Part shown: in pieces, positions 1-12,595 of the stretch | How positions within the stretch are numbered: the first letter of the stretch is position 1 | Layout: every line of letters starts with the position of its first letter | Source of the DNA: Ypsolopha sequella | Lineage: Eukaryota; Arthropoda; Insecta; Lepidoptera; Ypsolophidae | Direction: 5' to 3' | Assembly (NCBI GenBank): GCA_934047225.1 | Contig: OW203993.1 | Coordinates: 23,698,069-23,762,068, forward strand | Length of the DNA stretch: 64,000 nucleotides | Program-made: the position numbers and the translations under genes | The notes under the pieces: generated by a model | What the model saw: only the letters and a program-made list of their open reading frames with translations | Told to the model about the DNA's origin: nothing | The model's database searches: none

Positions 1-711
1 TGGACATTGTCGAGCAGGTGGTGTGAAAAGTATCTTTAAAGTTACTTTCTTTTATAATTTTCTTGATTTAAAGCAGGTAGCATTATTATTTATAGTGACA
101 CAAGACAGTGTCACTTTGTGGTGCTCTCACCATCTTGTGAGGACAAGATTCCATTGTATGCTCCTCTAATGATATCTTCTCGGAAGACATTATTGTTTTA
201 CCGCGAAACATCGCTCTAGGAGGCAAATTGAAAACTGATGTGAAAAGGATCTCACTGGAAATATTTCTTTCTACAGCAATTCCTGGAATATGAATATGCA
301 AGATTTATTTACTATAGCAATAATTCATACTGGAGAAGCTATTGATAAAAATGCTTTATAATGATAAAATTCCGTCTTGATTTCTGATAAGTTATGTCGT
401 TAGATTGTGTGGTACAACCATAGAACTAAGGAATAGAAATGCCATGAAAACCGTGACTGCGACGCACCTAATTTGATCAATACGTCAAGACATAACCCGC
501 GGGCCTCTCATTTCTCAACCGAACGCGTTAGAACAAACATGTTATTAGAACAAAATGGCCAAACATGGCAAATTGTTCTAACTCTTCAAATAACGCAAAT
601 AAGACATCCAAAGGAATTTCATTTCACTCGTAAGTAATTTACAGAATAAACCGGTACAATAGAAATGTGACACCGACGAGATGAAATTAAAGTTGCAAAA
701 ATCTAGATCAG
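1..711. other. Non-coding stretch, no gene seen
   Basis: AT-rich sequence with only short reading frames. The one structure I see is a small imperfect palindrome at 527-582, with 10-bp arms GTTAGAACAA and TTGTTCTAAC. Confidence 0.5.
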
Positions 712-719
712 AACTCTTC

Positions 720-3700
720 AAATTCAAATTCAAATTCAAATAGTTTATTTTGCAAAGCAGGTATAGATATATACACTTTTTACACGTCAAATTTAATCTA
801 ATAAAGAAAATATATGTAATAGAATAATAAATGTACATGAACTAAATTAAAGGTTTATTTAATTTATGTAGCAATATATTTACGATTAAAATGATAGGTA
901 AAATATATATTATACAAGGTAAAATCCAATCAGCCGCCCGAACCCATACCGGAGACCCGGCCAGGGACCAGGAACAAGGTTCAATGATCACCAACCGAGC
1001 CCCCAGCACGAATCCAGGCGGCCGACCAAATCCCATCCTATATACTACATACTAATAGGTTACATATATAAATACATGCCTACCTCCGCCCATTCGATTA
1101 GTCTTGCTAAGAAGAAGGGCAAGAAACTTAGCAAGATCATGTCTTTTTTTCAACATAAAACTTATACTATACAATATATGACTTATATCTACTTTAACCA
1201 AGGGATAAGAAAATACAAGACAGTAGGAATCCAGGTTAATGAAAAAAAGAAAAACATATATATCTTTGTCTACCTGTCTCATATAGTCCTTTTCCTTTTA
1301 CAGTCTGTAATCAATTAATGTTGACACCTTAGAGGAATCATAAGTTAAGAAATTATACTATTTAATTAAATTATAACTTACTACGAGTATCATTATCACT
1401 GTAACACCATGCTTCACCATCATCCAAATATTCATTTATTTTATAATATGCCTTTTTCAATAGGCCCTGCTTAATATACAGTTTAAACTTATTCTCTGAC
1501 AAAGTAAGGACCTCCTTTGGAAGTTTATTGTAAAATCTTATACCATGTCCTACAAAAGAGGTACTCACCTTAGCGAGTCTGATTTTTGGAAAAGCCAGTT
1601 TATGCTTATTTCTGGTCTCCTTACAATGTTGCTTACCAAGCCTTGGGAAAGACTCAACATTTTTTCTGACATATCTAAGGACTTGGTAAATATATTCACA
1701 AGGAACCGTTAATATATTAATTTCTTTGAACTTTTGTCTTAATGAATCCCGGTGCTTCATATTATAAATAGCCCGAATTGCTCTCTTCTGCAAAACAAAG
1801 ACTGCGTCTGTATCCGCGGCTCTACCCCATAACAGCATGCCGTATGACATAATGCTGTGAAAGTAACTAAAATAGACTAGTCTAGCAGTATCTACATCAG
1901 TAATTTGTCTTATGCGTCTAACAGCGTATGCGGCCGAACTAAGTCTACCACATAGGGCTTCTATGTGGGGACCCCACTGAAGACGAGAGTCTACCGTAAT
2001 GCCTAAAAACTTTGTTTCGTTAACTAACTCCAGCTTGGACCCCTGCAAAAGCAAATTACCATCCACATGAATTACATTTGGTAACGTAAATTTTATACAC
2101 TTTGTCTTTTTTGCGTTTAAAACTAAATTATTTACAGTAAACCAATCAAGCACCAGTGATAAAGTTGTATTCGCGCCGTCAAGGATATCTTTACGTCTAT
2201 TAACTTTAAAAATAAGTGACGTGTCGTCTGCGAATAATACTATCTTCGTTAAGTCTTTAACTAAATATGGAAGGTCATTTATGTAAATTAAAAACAGCAA
2301 GGGCCCTAATATGGAACCCTGCGGGACACCCATTTTAACTAATGCTCCACTTGATTTTACCCCGTTAATGTCTACCTTTTGAATACGATCACTAAGATAT
2401 GACTTCAATAACGCCAAAGATTTGCCCCTCACTCCGTAGTGATCCAATTTACATAAGAGTGTTTCATGATTAACGCAATCAAAGGCTTTCGAGAGGTCAC
2501 AAAATACACCAAATGCATCTTGCTTTTCTTCCCAAGCATCAAAAATGTGCTTAACTAAAGCAACTCCTGCATCTGTGGTTGACATCCCTCTAGTGAATCC
2601 ATATTGTTCACAGTGAAGTAACTTATTTAAATTAAAATGAAATAACAATTGATTAAAAACTATTTTTTCAAAAACCTTACTCAATACCGGTAAAACTGAC
2701 ACAGGTCTATAGTTTGAAGGGTCTCCGTGGTCGCCTGATTTAAAAAGGGGGATCAATTTACTAAACTTCATTAAGTCAGGAAAGATACCATCATCTACAC
2801 ATTTATTAAAAATTAATGCCAAATAAGGAGCTATTAAATCAATAACAGAACTTATAACTTTCACAGATAGGCCCCATAAGTCCTCGGTTTTTTTCAAGTT
2901 AAGCGATTTAAATGCTTTAATTACAGTTAATGAATTAATATGTTTAAAAGCAAATACAGAAAGACACTGAGGTACGTGATCTATTAAAAGATCCTGCGCA
3001 AGCCCAGGGCTTGAATTTAAATCTTTAGTTGTTAAGGAAGGAATTTCAGTAAAGAATTGTTCAAAGGCATTCGCAACTTCTTTATCTCCTGTAACGACTT
3101 CATTGTTAATACTTAACTTAAGTTCGTTATCTCGTTTCTTACTTTTCCCAGTTTCAGTATTTATGATGTTCCATACTGTTTTTACTTTGTTATCGGACCT
3201 TTTAAGTTTTTTATTCAAGTAGATACTTTTTGCTTTTAAACACACCAATTTAAAGATGCGTGAGTAATTTTTCACGAATTCAGTAAATTTAACATTATTA
3301 TTGTAGGACTTTATGTCGTATAATTCGTATAAATGATTTCTGCTTTTATAAATACCTGGTGTCGCCCAGTCACTGAAGGTGATTTTACTTTTGTTAGAAA
3401 GTTTTTGCATCTTAAACGTATTTTCGAACTCTTTAGAGACTATGTTGAAAAGGTCTGTAAAGAGAGCGTTTGGATCGTCTTGGAGAAGATTAAAATGTGC
3501 TAATTTAACTTCTAGATTTGCTTTGAAACAATCTACTTTGAGAGTTGTAATAGGTCTGCAAAAGACTTCTTTGGGCAGTTGTTTTACGCTTTGTTTAATG
3601 GTTATAGTTTGGCCACTGTGATCGGACTGCAAGCGGTTGATTACTTTATTGTCTGAATACTCACAATCACAGAATATATTGTCGAGGCATGACGCAGTAT

Positions 3701-3919
3701 CCCGAGTAATTCGAGTAGGTTCTAAGAACACATTAGACAAATTAAATGATTTGAATAAATGTAATAATTTTGAGCGCATAATCGATTTTTCTAGTAAATC
3801 TACGTTAAAATCTCCACATATAATAACTTTTTTCTTTGTATCAAATAATAATTTTAAAACCTCTTCCATTGCTTTTTCAAAAATGTTCATCCCAATCGAA
3901 AAAGACTTGGTCAAGCTCC
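720..3919 (-). mobile_element. 5'-truncated CR1/L2-type non-LTR retrotransposon
   Basis: The element reads on the minus strand. It holds a long reverse transcriptase frame (1371-3914), a 3' untranslated region of about 650 bp, and ends at about 720-740 in TTTGAA hexamer repeats just after AAATAAACTA. Ending in a short tandem tail instead of poly-A is typical of CR1/L2-group LINEs. The direct repeat AACTCTTC lies on both sides (712-719 and 3920-3927), consistent with a short target-site duplication around a 5'-truncated copy. The class comes from RT motifs and tail type. The exact clade is inferred, and an 8-bp repeat could be chance. Confidence 0.85.
1371..3914 (-). CDS. LINE ORF2 fragment: endonuclease C-terminus and reverse transcriptase
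   Basis: This 847-codon frame has no internal stop. It encodes the enzyme that nicks DNA and copies the element's RNA into the nick (target-primed reverse transcription). Residues 30-100 are the end of an apurinic-type endonuclease, with GDFN at 34-37 and SDH at 96-98. The first half of that domain (its Asn, Glu and catalytic His motifs) is missing, so this copy cannot be fully active. The reverse transcriptase spans about 380-640: NYRPVSVLP near 400, DLSKAFD at 472-478, GVPQGSILGP at 528-537 and catalytic FADD at 560-563. A C-terminal region of about 200 residues follows. The frame opens with TTG; the first ATG is codon 9, and an in-frame stop lies upstream at 3933-3935. The true start was lost by 5' truncation. 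The open frame suggests a fairly recent insertion. Confidence 0.9.
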   Translation of the reverse strand: MTKSFSIGMNIFEKAMEEVLKLLFDTKKKVIICGDFNVDLLEKSIMRSKLLHLFKSFNLSNVFLEPTRITRDTASCLDNIFCDCEYSDNKVINRLQSDHSGQTITIKQSVKQLPKEVFCRPITTLKVDCFKANLEVKLAHFNLLQDDPNALFTDLFNIVSKEFENTFKMQKLSNKSKITFSDWATPGIYKSRNHLYELYDIKSYNNNVKFTEFVKNYSRIFKLVCLKAKSIYLNKKLKRSDNKVKTVWNIINTETGKSKKRDNELKLSINNEVVTGDKEVANAFEQFFTEIPSLTTKDLNSSPGLAQDLLIDHVPQCLSVFAFKHINSLTVIKAFKSLNLKKTEDLWGLSVKVISSVIDLIAPYLALIFNKCVDDGIFPDLMKFSKLIPLFKSGDHGDPSNYRPVSVLPVLSKVFEKIVFNQLLFHFNLNKLLHCEQYGFTRGMSTTDAGVALVKHIFDAWEEKQDAFGVFCDLSKAFDCVNHETLLCKLDHYGVRGKSLALLKSYLSDRIQKVDINGVKSSGALVKMGVPQGSILGPLLFLIYINDLPYLVKDLTKIVLFADDTSLIFKVNRRKDILDGANTTLSLVLDWFTVNNLVLNAKKTKCIKFTLPNVIHVDGNLLLQGSKLELVNETKFLGITVDSRLQWGPHIEALCGRLSSAAYAVRRIRQITDVDTARLVYFSYFHSIMSYGMLLWGRAADTDAVFVLQKRAIRAIYNMKHRDSLRQKFKEINILTVPCEYIYQVLRYVRKNVESFPRLGKQHCKETRNKHKLAFPKIRLAKVSTSFVGHGIRFYNKLPKEVLTLSENKFKLYIKQGLLKKAYYKINEYLDDGEAWCYSDNDTRSKL

Positions 3920-4140
3920 AACTCTTCGTAGCTCATGAAACCTAACACTAAACTGTCATAAAATGCAGAGCATGCTGACATTTATTGTCCGCAAAAACAA
4001 CAATAGCGACTGACAACAGCATGTTTAATTTAATAAAGACGAGAGGCGACCATCCTTGAACTAAGCTCTTTTTAGCTGAGCGGTTTATTCGGGGACATAC
4101 GGGATTGTGGAAATTGGCACGTTTCATCTATTGAACTTTA

Positions 4141-4310
4141 TCATGAATGAATGAATGAATGAATTGACACTTTATTGTACACAAAAGACATATAAAAGAA
4201 AACAGAGTATTGAAAACATAATTTTGTACAAAGGCGGACTTATCACTTAAAGCGATTTCTTCCAGCCAACCTTTGGATGGTGAAGAAATAGTCACTAGAA
4301 AAGTAAAAAT
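4141..4310 (-). mobile_element. LINE 3' end with (ATTC)n tail
   Basis: On the minus strand this ends in ATTC tetramers (GAAT repeats at 4145-4163 on the plus strand), preceded by GTACAATAAAGTGTC. The same 3' end recurs on the plus strand at 28213-28372 with an AATTC-type tail, and a diverged relative lies at 23222-23372. Shared 3' sequence with different short tandem tails marks a LINE family with short-repeat 3' termini. No coding part is recognised here. Confidence 0.7.
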
Positions 4311-5159
4311 AGGGGGATAGACGTAATAGATAGAGTAAATTAAATGAAAATCAATAAAGTGTTAATACAGATAACCTACCAAATTAAACTTAATTTTAAT
4401 AGATATCATAGACTTACATAAACAAATACACAAGAATATATTAATAAATACATCTATAATATATATATATATATGTATATACATTTAAATATCAATATAA
4501 TAAGGGTAAATAAGTGATGAGACTACCAACCTAATGAAACTTCATAGTGAGATCTGACTTTCCTCTTAAATATCAATGAGGAGTCTTTTTGTAGGTTAAT
4601 CTCAGTCACAGGTTCAGGGGTGGTGGCACACATTGACTTGAATACAAAGTCATGCTCTGTATTAGTAATGACAGATTTTGTGTGACGTCATAATTAATCA
4701 TTACAAAATAACTCTACTAAAACTCTAAAAGGTACTGAAATACTTCATGAGTTCATTCAAATGATAATACACTAGATATTATAATATTTCATACCTATTA
4801 TTTCAGGCCTTTAGGCTGTTTTAGATATTGGATATGATACAATATAGGTGATTATAATAAAATATAAGTAAAAAGAAAAAATAACTAAATATATTAAAAC
4901 TAAATCAATGCAGTAAATTCATGTAGTACTTACTAGTCTATTTTTCCGGTATCAAAATTACCATTTACATATGATATGGTATGTGTATTAGAAAAATAAA
5001 ATTGAAGTAGAAGTCAGATATATTTAAAACAAAAAAAAAGTTTTTGTTTCAACACGGAGAAACGATTCTCATTAAGGAAATTTGTCACAGTAAAAATAAC
5101 ATTTTTGAAACAATTCGTTTAGATTTAATTATGTAAGGTTTAATGAGCCGTACCTTCGA
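4311..5159. other. AT-rich non-coding stretch
   Basis: No gene seen. It holds a short TA run (about 4456-4475) and scattered A/T tracts. Confidence 0.45.
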
Positions 5160-5480
5160 ACTTTTGGTCTAAAAAAGCTGTAACTTCCATTTGCCTTCGT
5201 GTGACGTCACTTGAGAAATGGCTATTTAGAAATGTGTCCTTTGCTATCAAGATAAATTTATAAAAATTTGCTGCCGACTTATTTGACAGATGGATGACAC
5301 ATACCACTTTTTTACAAGCAATCACACATCACAATCAGTATAAGGTCTAAAATTTTCAAGTGAAGTCATAACCGACAATTAAAAAAATATATAAATAGAT
5401 AATAGTTAATTTATTAACCAAAACAATGAAAACTACGTCCTAAAATGGCGTATATTCTCTGAAAAAAAATAAAAAAAAAA
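5160..5480 (-). repeat. Dispersed repeat, copy 1 (partner at 30575-30872)
   Basis: This block matches 30575-30872 in opposite orientation. Both share a stretch that could read ANxYKFILIAKDTFLNS followed by FSSDVTR, which makes short open frames in each copy. A further partial match lies at 29780-29880. I read it as a transposon-derived repeat. The shared frame may be a protein remnant or just conserved DNA. Confidence 0.5.
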
Positions 5481-5861
5481 CTTTTTAAAATTAAGCTATG
5501 GGAATTCTATAGTTTGATTTATAGATGGCAGTTGCATAACATTTAGTGTGACATGGATCTCTGGTAGATTACAATCAGTTTTCCGAGCGAATGGTACTGA
5601 AAAATATGTCAGTAATTTCCACAAAATGTCAGTTAATTTTAGTCTTGTGAGTGTTGTTCAGAAGACAAATGAAGTTTAAAATGGAGTGGTGCACTTTAGA
5701 CGTTGGACATTATGAAGACAAACTTACATCCATTCCTTTTGTTTAAGAGCAATGTGATTGAAGACTGAACATAGTTCAGCAACAGCGTAGTCAGGACTTA
5801 GGACCAGGCAAGGGAAAGCTGTTATCACAGACCGCTTATCCATGAGACATCTTATCATATC
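5481..5861. other. Non-coding stretch, no feature seen
   Basis: Poly-A rich at its left edge. No gene or structured repeat recognised. Confidence 0.4.
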
Positions 5862-6436
5862 TTATGAGTATAATATTCGGGTCCTAATCGCGGAAACATA
5901 CAACATACCTTAAGGCTTGAATAAACGTGGATTTGGTAAAATTGCGTATATATAGCTCGATTTGTAGGCCAAACTGTTTTTTTGACGAATTAAGCCTTTA
6001 TAGATTATCGAAATTTTATATCTTTACTCAAATAAATATATATCTGTAGGTACCTAATTTCATTCTGTACATTCAATTCACTCGGACACGGAATATGCGT
6101 TTGAAATGAATCTTTTACACAATAAAAGATCTCATTATTATCTACAAAAAAGCCTTACTACTTTATTTCTGTATGTCCTAATGGAGCCACGATTTCAAAA
6201 TAACTGAAGTTTTGCATGCGCGGCATCTGATTAGAGCTGGATAGAGAGTTAAAAAACAAACGCGTTAGAGCGGGACCGAATTTTAGCATAGTGCAGCCCC
6301 TTAACGGTTATGTGCTTATGACCAGTTCGCTTGTGACCACGACAGCCTAACAGAGGCGTCGAAACGTCAAGCACATAGCCGTTAAGGTATGTTGTATGTT
6401 TACGCGATTAAGACCCGAATCTTATACTCGTAATGT
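5862..6436. mobile_element. Inverted-repeat element with ~55-bp arms
   Basis: The arms at 5862-5918 and 6381-6436 are reverse complements, sharing ACATACAACATACCTTAA and TTCGGGTC. Inside the right end, CTTAACGGTTATGTGCTTA (about 6301-6319) pairs imperfectly with the segment ending AGCCGTTAAGG near 6386. A short stem capped by GTCGAAACGTC sits at 6340-6371. There is no coding capacity. The structure suggests a non-autonomous transposon; the superfamily is not determined. Confidence 0.6.
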
Positions 6437-7243
6437 AGGAAAATCGCGAAAGTTTAAAGTTTCCTATCTTATCATATCAACCAAGAACAAGTAAGAATTT
6501 TTTGCCATGCCGGGGTGTTGCGGGAAGGGTACAAAGTAAGGAAATAGAGATGGGATAGTATGGAATGACATTTGTATATCAGTGAAATTGCACTGATGTG
6601 TTGGTGAAAAAGGTTTGCTCTCCTTACGACGTCTAATGCCTGAGTGCTCTGTGGCTGTTATTAATTATTATAATATTAATTATATCTAATCTGTTACTAA
6701 CACAATATGGAGCTTGTCTCTGGAATAAAAGACTTTTATTTATTACTTATTTTATTAAATTTTTTTATTTAAAAATTTGAATTGCTTCAAAATTATATAA
6801 AAATAGGCCACAAAATTATATAAAAATAGGCCATTTTCAGACAGCGTATTCCTAAGCGACCTACTCCACCATGAACACGTAACAGACTAAAGATAATATT
6901 TAAAATAAAGGTCAAATCCTAGGCGCGGGCCCTTTACCCCGCCTTACAATAGTTATTTCGACCTACCGTCATTAGCCAATTACTTGTAGTGACAGCAACA
7001 TAACCTGGAAGTGCGGGCAGTGGCGTCGTTCAGCTAGAACTGTTACGGTTAAACCGAGGAATGCGGCCGTTTGATGAATGACTGGGACGGGTTATGGTGA
7101 CTGACGTTTCCGAATTGGATCTCTGGATGCTTCTAAATAGATTCCGATTGCTTTGTAATTATAATTAGTTATGTGATTTTGCGTAGTTCAAAACATCAGT
7201 TAAAAAGTCTGTGCTTGTCTTGCTTCCATGTACAGGCTCCGTT
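6437..7243. other. Non-coding stretch with a short tandem duplication
   Basis: No gene seen. At about 6789-6835 the segment AAAATTATATAAAAATAGGC occurs twice in a row, a 23-bp duplication. Confidence 0.45.
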
Positions 7244-7370
7244 AAGAGTCTAACTAAAAATATGCCTTCGGCCTTAAATAACATTGGTAGCTCTAAGGTC
7301 CGTCAAGACTTCAAGAGTCTAACTGGGAATATGCCTTCGGCCTTAAATAACACTGGTAGCTCAATCAGTA
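7244..7370 (+). repeat. 69-bp tandem duplication with a short reading frame
   Basis: Two copies of a 69-bp unit (starts at 7244 and 7313) contain ATGCCTTCGGCCTTAAATAA. A plus-strand frame through both encodes two copies of a 23-residue repeat with core NMPSALNN, ending at a stop at 7391-7393. A pyrimidine tract and ACAG lie just upstream (about 7218-7234), which could be a splice acceptor. A real exon is possible but unsupported by any family I know. Confidence 0.35.
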
Positions 7371-7565
7371 GAACTTCGGAATCTCAATCTTGAAATCCAA
7401 TTTCGAATTTTAACGATACAATATGCACCAATAAGTTTTTTGAAATGTATGTGCATAGTATTTGTATACTTACCACTTGCTGTCAGTAAAGGAAAACACT
7501 GCAGGATAAAGATGCCTAAATAGTGTGTATTTGTTATGTTTAAAGTACGACGATAAGGCGCCTTC

Positions 7566-7672
7566 TATCACGCTGGGATGTTAAAATCGTCGATAAAATG
7601 TTATCATTACGAGTGTTGACTGTCCTAGTGACAGTTCACACTCGAAAACACCTATGACACCCCCTCAGTGAT
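7566..7672 (-). repeat. Dispersed ~115-bp repeat, copy a
   Basis: One of about nine copies of a short repeat in this window. Recognisable blocks are TCACGCTGGGA, CGTCGATAAA, GTGTTGACTGT, CACACTCGAAAACACC and GACACCCCCTC. Other copies: 13205-13290, 16221-16321, 19376-19500, 29695-29730, 33388-33452, 44556-44622, 61698-61802 and 61992-62113. The class is unknown to me. Confidence 0.6.
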
Positions 7673-8925
7673 ATATATCCTGAAGAAATGTTTATTGTCA
7701 AACATATTCGTCATTTGTGTAGGTATACTGGTGTTTTTTTTCAATTGGGCTGTGGAAGATGGCTGTGGAAGAAACCATAAAAGGCTTACAAAAAAACGAC
7801 GAACTGAAAGAAAATTGTCAAAACATATATAGGCAGTACCTAAATAAATAGGCAGTACGCATTTGACCCATAATCGTGTGTCTACCTGTAGCAGATCCAA
7901 CCTTATCCGCTTATTATTGCTGGGACGTCACCAGAGCGCTTTGTTTGAAGTCCGCTCGTGTATAGTTGGCGTATTGTGGATTGGCTACTACTAAAACTAT
8001 AGTGTAAAAATGAAAAAAATTACACTTATTTTGTTAACAGTCCTCATGGAAACAGATATATCTAAGTCATACAAAATCTGCTGTTTCCGACAATCGTTAA
8101 CATAAAATAACAAGCCTTTTAATAGAGGAATTGTACTATATTTACCGAGACGTTGCAAAGCGGTCCATTCGCCCCTCAGTATTGATTATTTGTTTTTGAA
8201 AACAATACCTCGATGTGACTTCTGTTATAAAATGCAATTACACATGATTATCATGGTACGACGGCAGGTCACGAATTTAGTGTCGAGGGTCGAGATGGCG
8301 GCATTGCCTTTGGCCCGGCGGCAGGTGTCAGTCGGGGGATTGACTCCCTTTGCAACGTCGTGGTAAACGTAGCCCAACTAACACACAAGCTGCTTTATTC
8401 GCTTCTGTAAATCCTCTTGGACGCAAAAGAGGGTTATAAAAGCGGTGAAATTTACTTGTAGACATAGAAAAACGTTAGCTAATGCTCTCAGCAATTGTTG
8501 AAGCTTTGAGGTGCAGAAAAGAGTTAGTAAATGCTATTTTAGCGATTTACAACTCCAATAGGCAGTAATAGTATGCTTAGGAAATATAAAAGTGTAATCA
8601 TAACGCCAATGTATGGCAGCCGTATATCCGATATTACTAACTCCGATACAAGAATTAAGCACGTACAGTTGAGTTTAAATACTCTCGTAGAGTTACATAA
8701 TGCTTAAATGGAGTCTATTAGAGTTTATGTTCTCTTAATTCAGTTAGAATTTGCCATTTTAGACCAATGACACAAGAGCGATTTATATTTCTATTATACG
8801 TGACATCGCCGTATAGGTGCGAGTAGGACTCGTGCCTTGAGTGTTCCGTACACACTTTATCAATGAAATTCATGTTTTTTGTTAAATTAGCTTTTCAAAT
8901 AATTTGTAATAGTTTAAAATAATAA
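7673..8925. other. Non-coding stretch, no feature seen
   Basis: No gene, RNA or repeat recognised. Short reading frames are below what I would call. Confidence 0.4.
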
Positions 8926-8929
8926 TAAT

Positions 8930-9792
<863 letters not shown>

Positions 9793-10550
9793 TAATATAA
9801 CCGACACCGACCCGAAATATATAGATGAGATAACAGTATTTATATTTAAATTATCATGTCTATCAGTACCTATTATTTATATTTATAAAACAAAAAACAT
9901 TAAAAGCTTTTATAGTGTATTTCATTTTAAACCATTATATATTTGCTACCGTACCCTAAAATTTTATGATCGATTGCTATCAAGGCCATGATTTGGCTTT
10001 ATACACCGCTATCATATTGCTCTAAAACTTAGTCACCTACTTTCTACGTCCTAACGACGTATGAAATGCTCAGAGAAGTTACATACTCCTAAGAAATATT
10101 CCGCCATTGTTATTTTTATTTTGTTGAATTGGTTCATCGAAATTATCGTTTCGTTACAGATATTGACGACAAAGAATGAAAGAATTTTTAAAAAGAATGA
10201 AGGAGTACTACATTGCTGCAGTTGCAGCCGATAATTTAGAAAATAAACGAAATATCTAACCTAACCTCTTTGCACATTTCTCTAATTTTCAATCTTCTTT
10301 CACATTATTAGGAAGGCGTATTAAAAACGAAGTGGAAAACTATATATAGAATACCAGTAAAATTATCTTCGTAAGGAAATTTCACTCACAACACACATAA
10401 TACTATACCATGGAAAAAATAACATCCAATTTATTTGCGTCGCATATCGTTCACTTTATTTGTATCTTACACCATTTTAGGTTAAGTTTTAAAATGAAAG
10501 AGTTCGCAAATTAAACATTTCAAGGAAAAAAAGAGATGGAACATGACTCA
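9793..10550. other. AT-rich non-coding stretch
   Basis: No gene or repeat recognised. Confidence 0.4.
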
Positions 10551-10795
10551 AATCGCAAATAGAAATACAAGGTAGTTAGTGGACTCCCAATGACGTATAA
10601 ATCGCTCTTGTATTGCGTTTTGGACTCCTCAGTGTGTATAAATCGCTATTGTAACCCTCTTATATTGACGAAATCGCAAATAGAAATTAAAGGTAGTTAG
10701 TGGACCCCGAATGACGTATGAATCGCTCTTGTATCGCTTTTTAAGCCCCTCGATGTGTATGAATCGCTATTGTAACCCTCTTGTATTGACGAATG
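10551..10795 (+). repeat. Imperfect tandem duplication, ~122-bp unit
   Basis: Two adjacent copies, about 10551-10672 and 10673-10795. Each begins AATCGCAAATAGAAAT, continues AAGGTAGTTAGTGGAC and ends TATTGACGAA. Within each unit AATCGCT follows a TATAAA/TATGAA-type motif twice. Non-coding and of unknown origin. Confidence 0.7.
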
Positions 10796-11261
10796 CCGCT
10801 TAATTTGTGCCCAAATGGACATATAGCGAAGGTATATCGGGAATATATCCGGATATAAAGCCAGTTCGTATTTCATCAATACTTAACGGCTTACGCTCTA
10901 TCGCTCATGTATTTCTCAGTTTGGTTAGTTGGGAGTGTAATAAAAATATAATCCAAAATCGATTCTAACAAAAAACAAAAAGACTTTTCTATGAGTGGCC
11001 AATTCTCACAATAGCGACTGCAAGAACAGCATTATCGAAGCCAGCACTCGCGTACTGTTATGAATTATTGTCATCTATTCTCAGAGAGGACGAGAATGAG
11101 AATGGACACAGAGATGCGCGCGCGCACCTCGCTAGCTCGATCTATATGTCATACTGAGTGTCATTATGAAACAGGGCTTTTGTGTTTCTAATTAGATTTG
11201 ACCTTTATTAAAGACTAACAAATATTTAATGTTTTTCGATAATCACACAAATATACTCACG
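10796..11261. other. Non-coding stretch
   Basis: No gene seen. A short (GC)n run lies at about 11116-11125. Confidence 0.4.
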
Positions 11262-11330
11262 CATATCTCCCAGATAGATCCCAGGGGTAGGCAGAGACTA
11301 CAGAGTTCTATCTGATTTCGATAATTCTTT
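11262..11330 (-). mobile_element. LINE C-terminal fragment (SAYPSG-type family), degenerate
   Basis: The core AGGGGTAGGCAGAGACTACA matches a family better preserved at 17487-17706, 53348-53470, 53945-54075, 55497-55626 and 57457-57780. In those copies the strand encodes a C-terminus of the type DRSRWKSV...SAYPSG. This copy is broken by a short insertion. Confidence 0.5.
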
Positions 11331-11343
11331 ATTATATTCCTTA

Positions 11344-11385
11344 CTAGCCTTTCGCCCGCGGCCCCGCCCGCGTTTTTTCAATCTT
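11344..11385 (-). mobile_element. Helitron-type 3' terminus
   Basis: On the minus strand a GC-rich hairpin (GCGGGC...GCCGCGGGC) is followed a few bases later by CTAG, with T next. This is the classic Helitron 3' end: hairpin, then CTRR, inserted before T. Compare 15730-15917. The 5' end of this copy was not found. Confidence 0.55.
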
Positions 11386-12352
11386 TGCCCCGTTTTCGGC
11401 TTGGTGGCTATTTTATCAACACTCCTTATAGCAATAGTGTTGACGAGGGGCTCTTCGATGATAATAAAGAAAACCGCATCCAAATTATTCCTTGTGGTTC
11501 TCGAGTTTAGACAGACATAAATTCTAAAAATTGTCGTTTTGGCCTACAGTACAACACCAAGTTTTTTTTTTATGGTTTAAAAACCAGCCCTCAATCTTCC
11601 GTTTCAGTATGAAATTGACCGATTTCCTTAATTAACCTGTCCCTCTTCCCTGATTATTCACCAAAGTTAAAAACAAAAACATTTTTTGCACCTCTTAAAA
11701 TATTTTTTTCAGCACTTAGCGATATCTCAGCCGCTCATATTTCAGTGTTTCCGTCGTGCGACAATTCACGCGTAAAATTGGCAACGTCGCATCCGCCGCG
11801 CGCGCTGATTTCCGGTTGAAAATGCACAGAGTTATTGTTTCTTTTTTCTTTTGATGTGAGTGAGAGCGGAGATTTATTGTCACATGTGGCTAAGATGGCC
11901 GTTATAATAGAAATGATTTGTGTGTGGTTATATTATTGTAGTCTAAAATAATTTTTTATTGTTATTGTAATGGATTGTCATGAAAATTAACAGTTATTTT
12001 ATTTTTCTTTGGCACTCGAATAGTGTGCATTTCAAGGTCTAAGACGAGTAAAGTACTTTCATTAGAGTCGACAAAAAAAAGTAGGTACTTTATCTGACAC
12101 ACATTCATACTTGTAGTATAATACCTATTATGAGTTTATAAGTATGTCCTTTTATGTTACCTATCAGTCAACCTATATTTTATGTAACTGATAGCAGTCA
12201 GCCTGTATTTTCACCCCCTTCCTCTTCAATCATCCACTTTTCACCACTTCGTGTTGACAACCTGTTGCCCGATCTGGCAACAACATGACTAATGTTTGTG
12301 CAACACCCCCTATTATTTTGGGTAACCATTGTTGGTAGGGTTGCCACTTTAA
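11386..12352. other. Non-coding stretch
   Basis: No gene or clear repeat. It may include the decayed body of the Helitron whose 3' end is at 11344. Confidence 0.35.
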
Positions 12353-12595
12353 GAACCCGCTCCGAATCGTACTTTATACATATCTAAAAACCACACTAAA
12401 AACCATAATAACTCGCGAAAGTGGAATAATGCAATCAAATTAATTTTAGGCTTTCATTTAGACGGTCAATATAAAGTGGTGTATGACCCTGATTTTTTCA
12501 CAAACATCGCGTTGGAGACCAGAAAAATATTTAATTTAAAGTGTCTTCACGCTAAAATCGAATACTTTTACAAGGCTTCGTTAAGTGATTTATGA
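12353..12595 (+). other. Unrecognised protein-like reading frame
   Basis: Open from a stop at 12350-12352 to TGA at 12593-12595, about 80 residues with no ATG near its start. The second half reads like a globular protein end (WNNAIKLILGFHLDGQ, later TRKIFNLKCLHAKIEYF). It could be an old exon or transposon remnant. I recognise no family, and random AT-rich sequence gives similar lengths at times. Confidence 0.15.
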
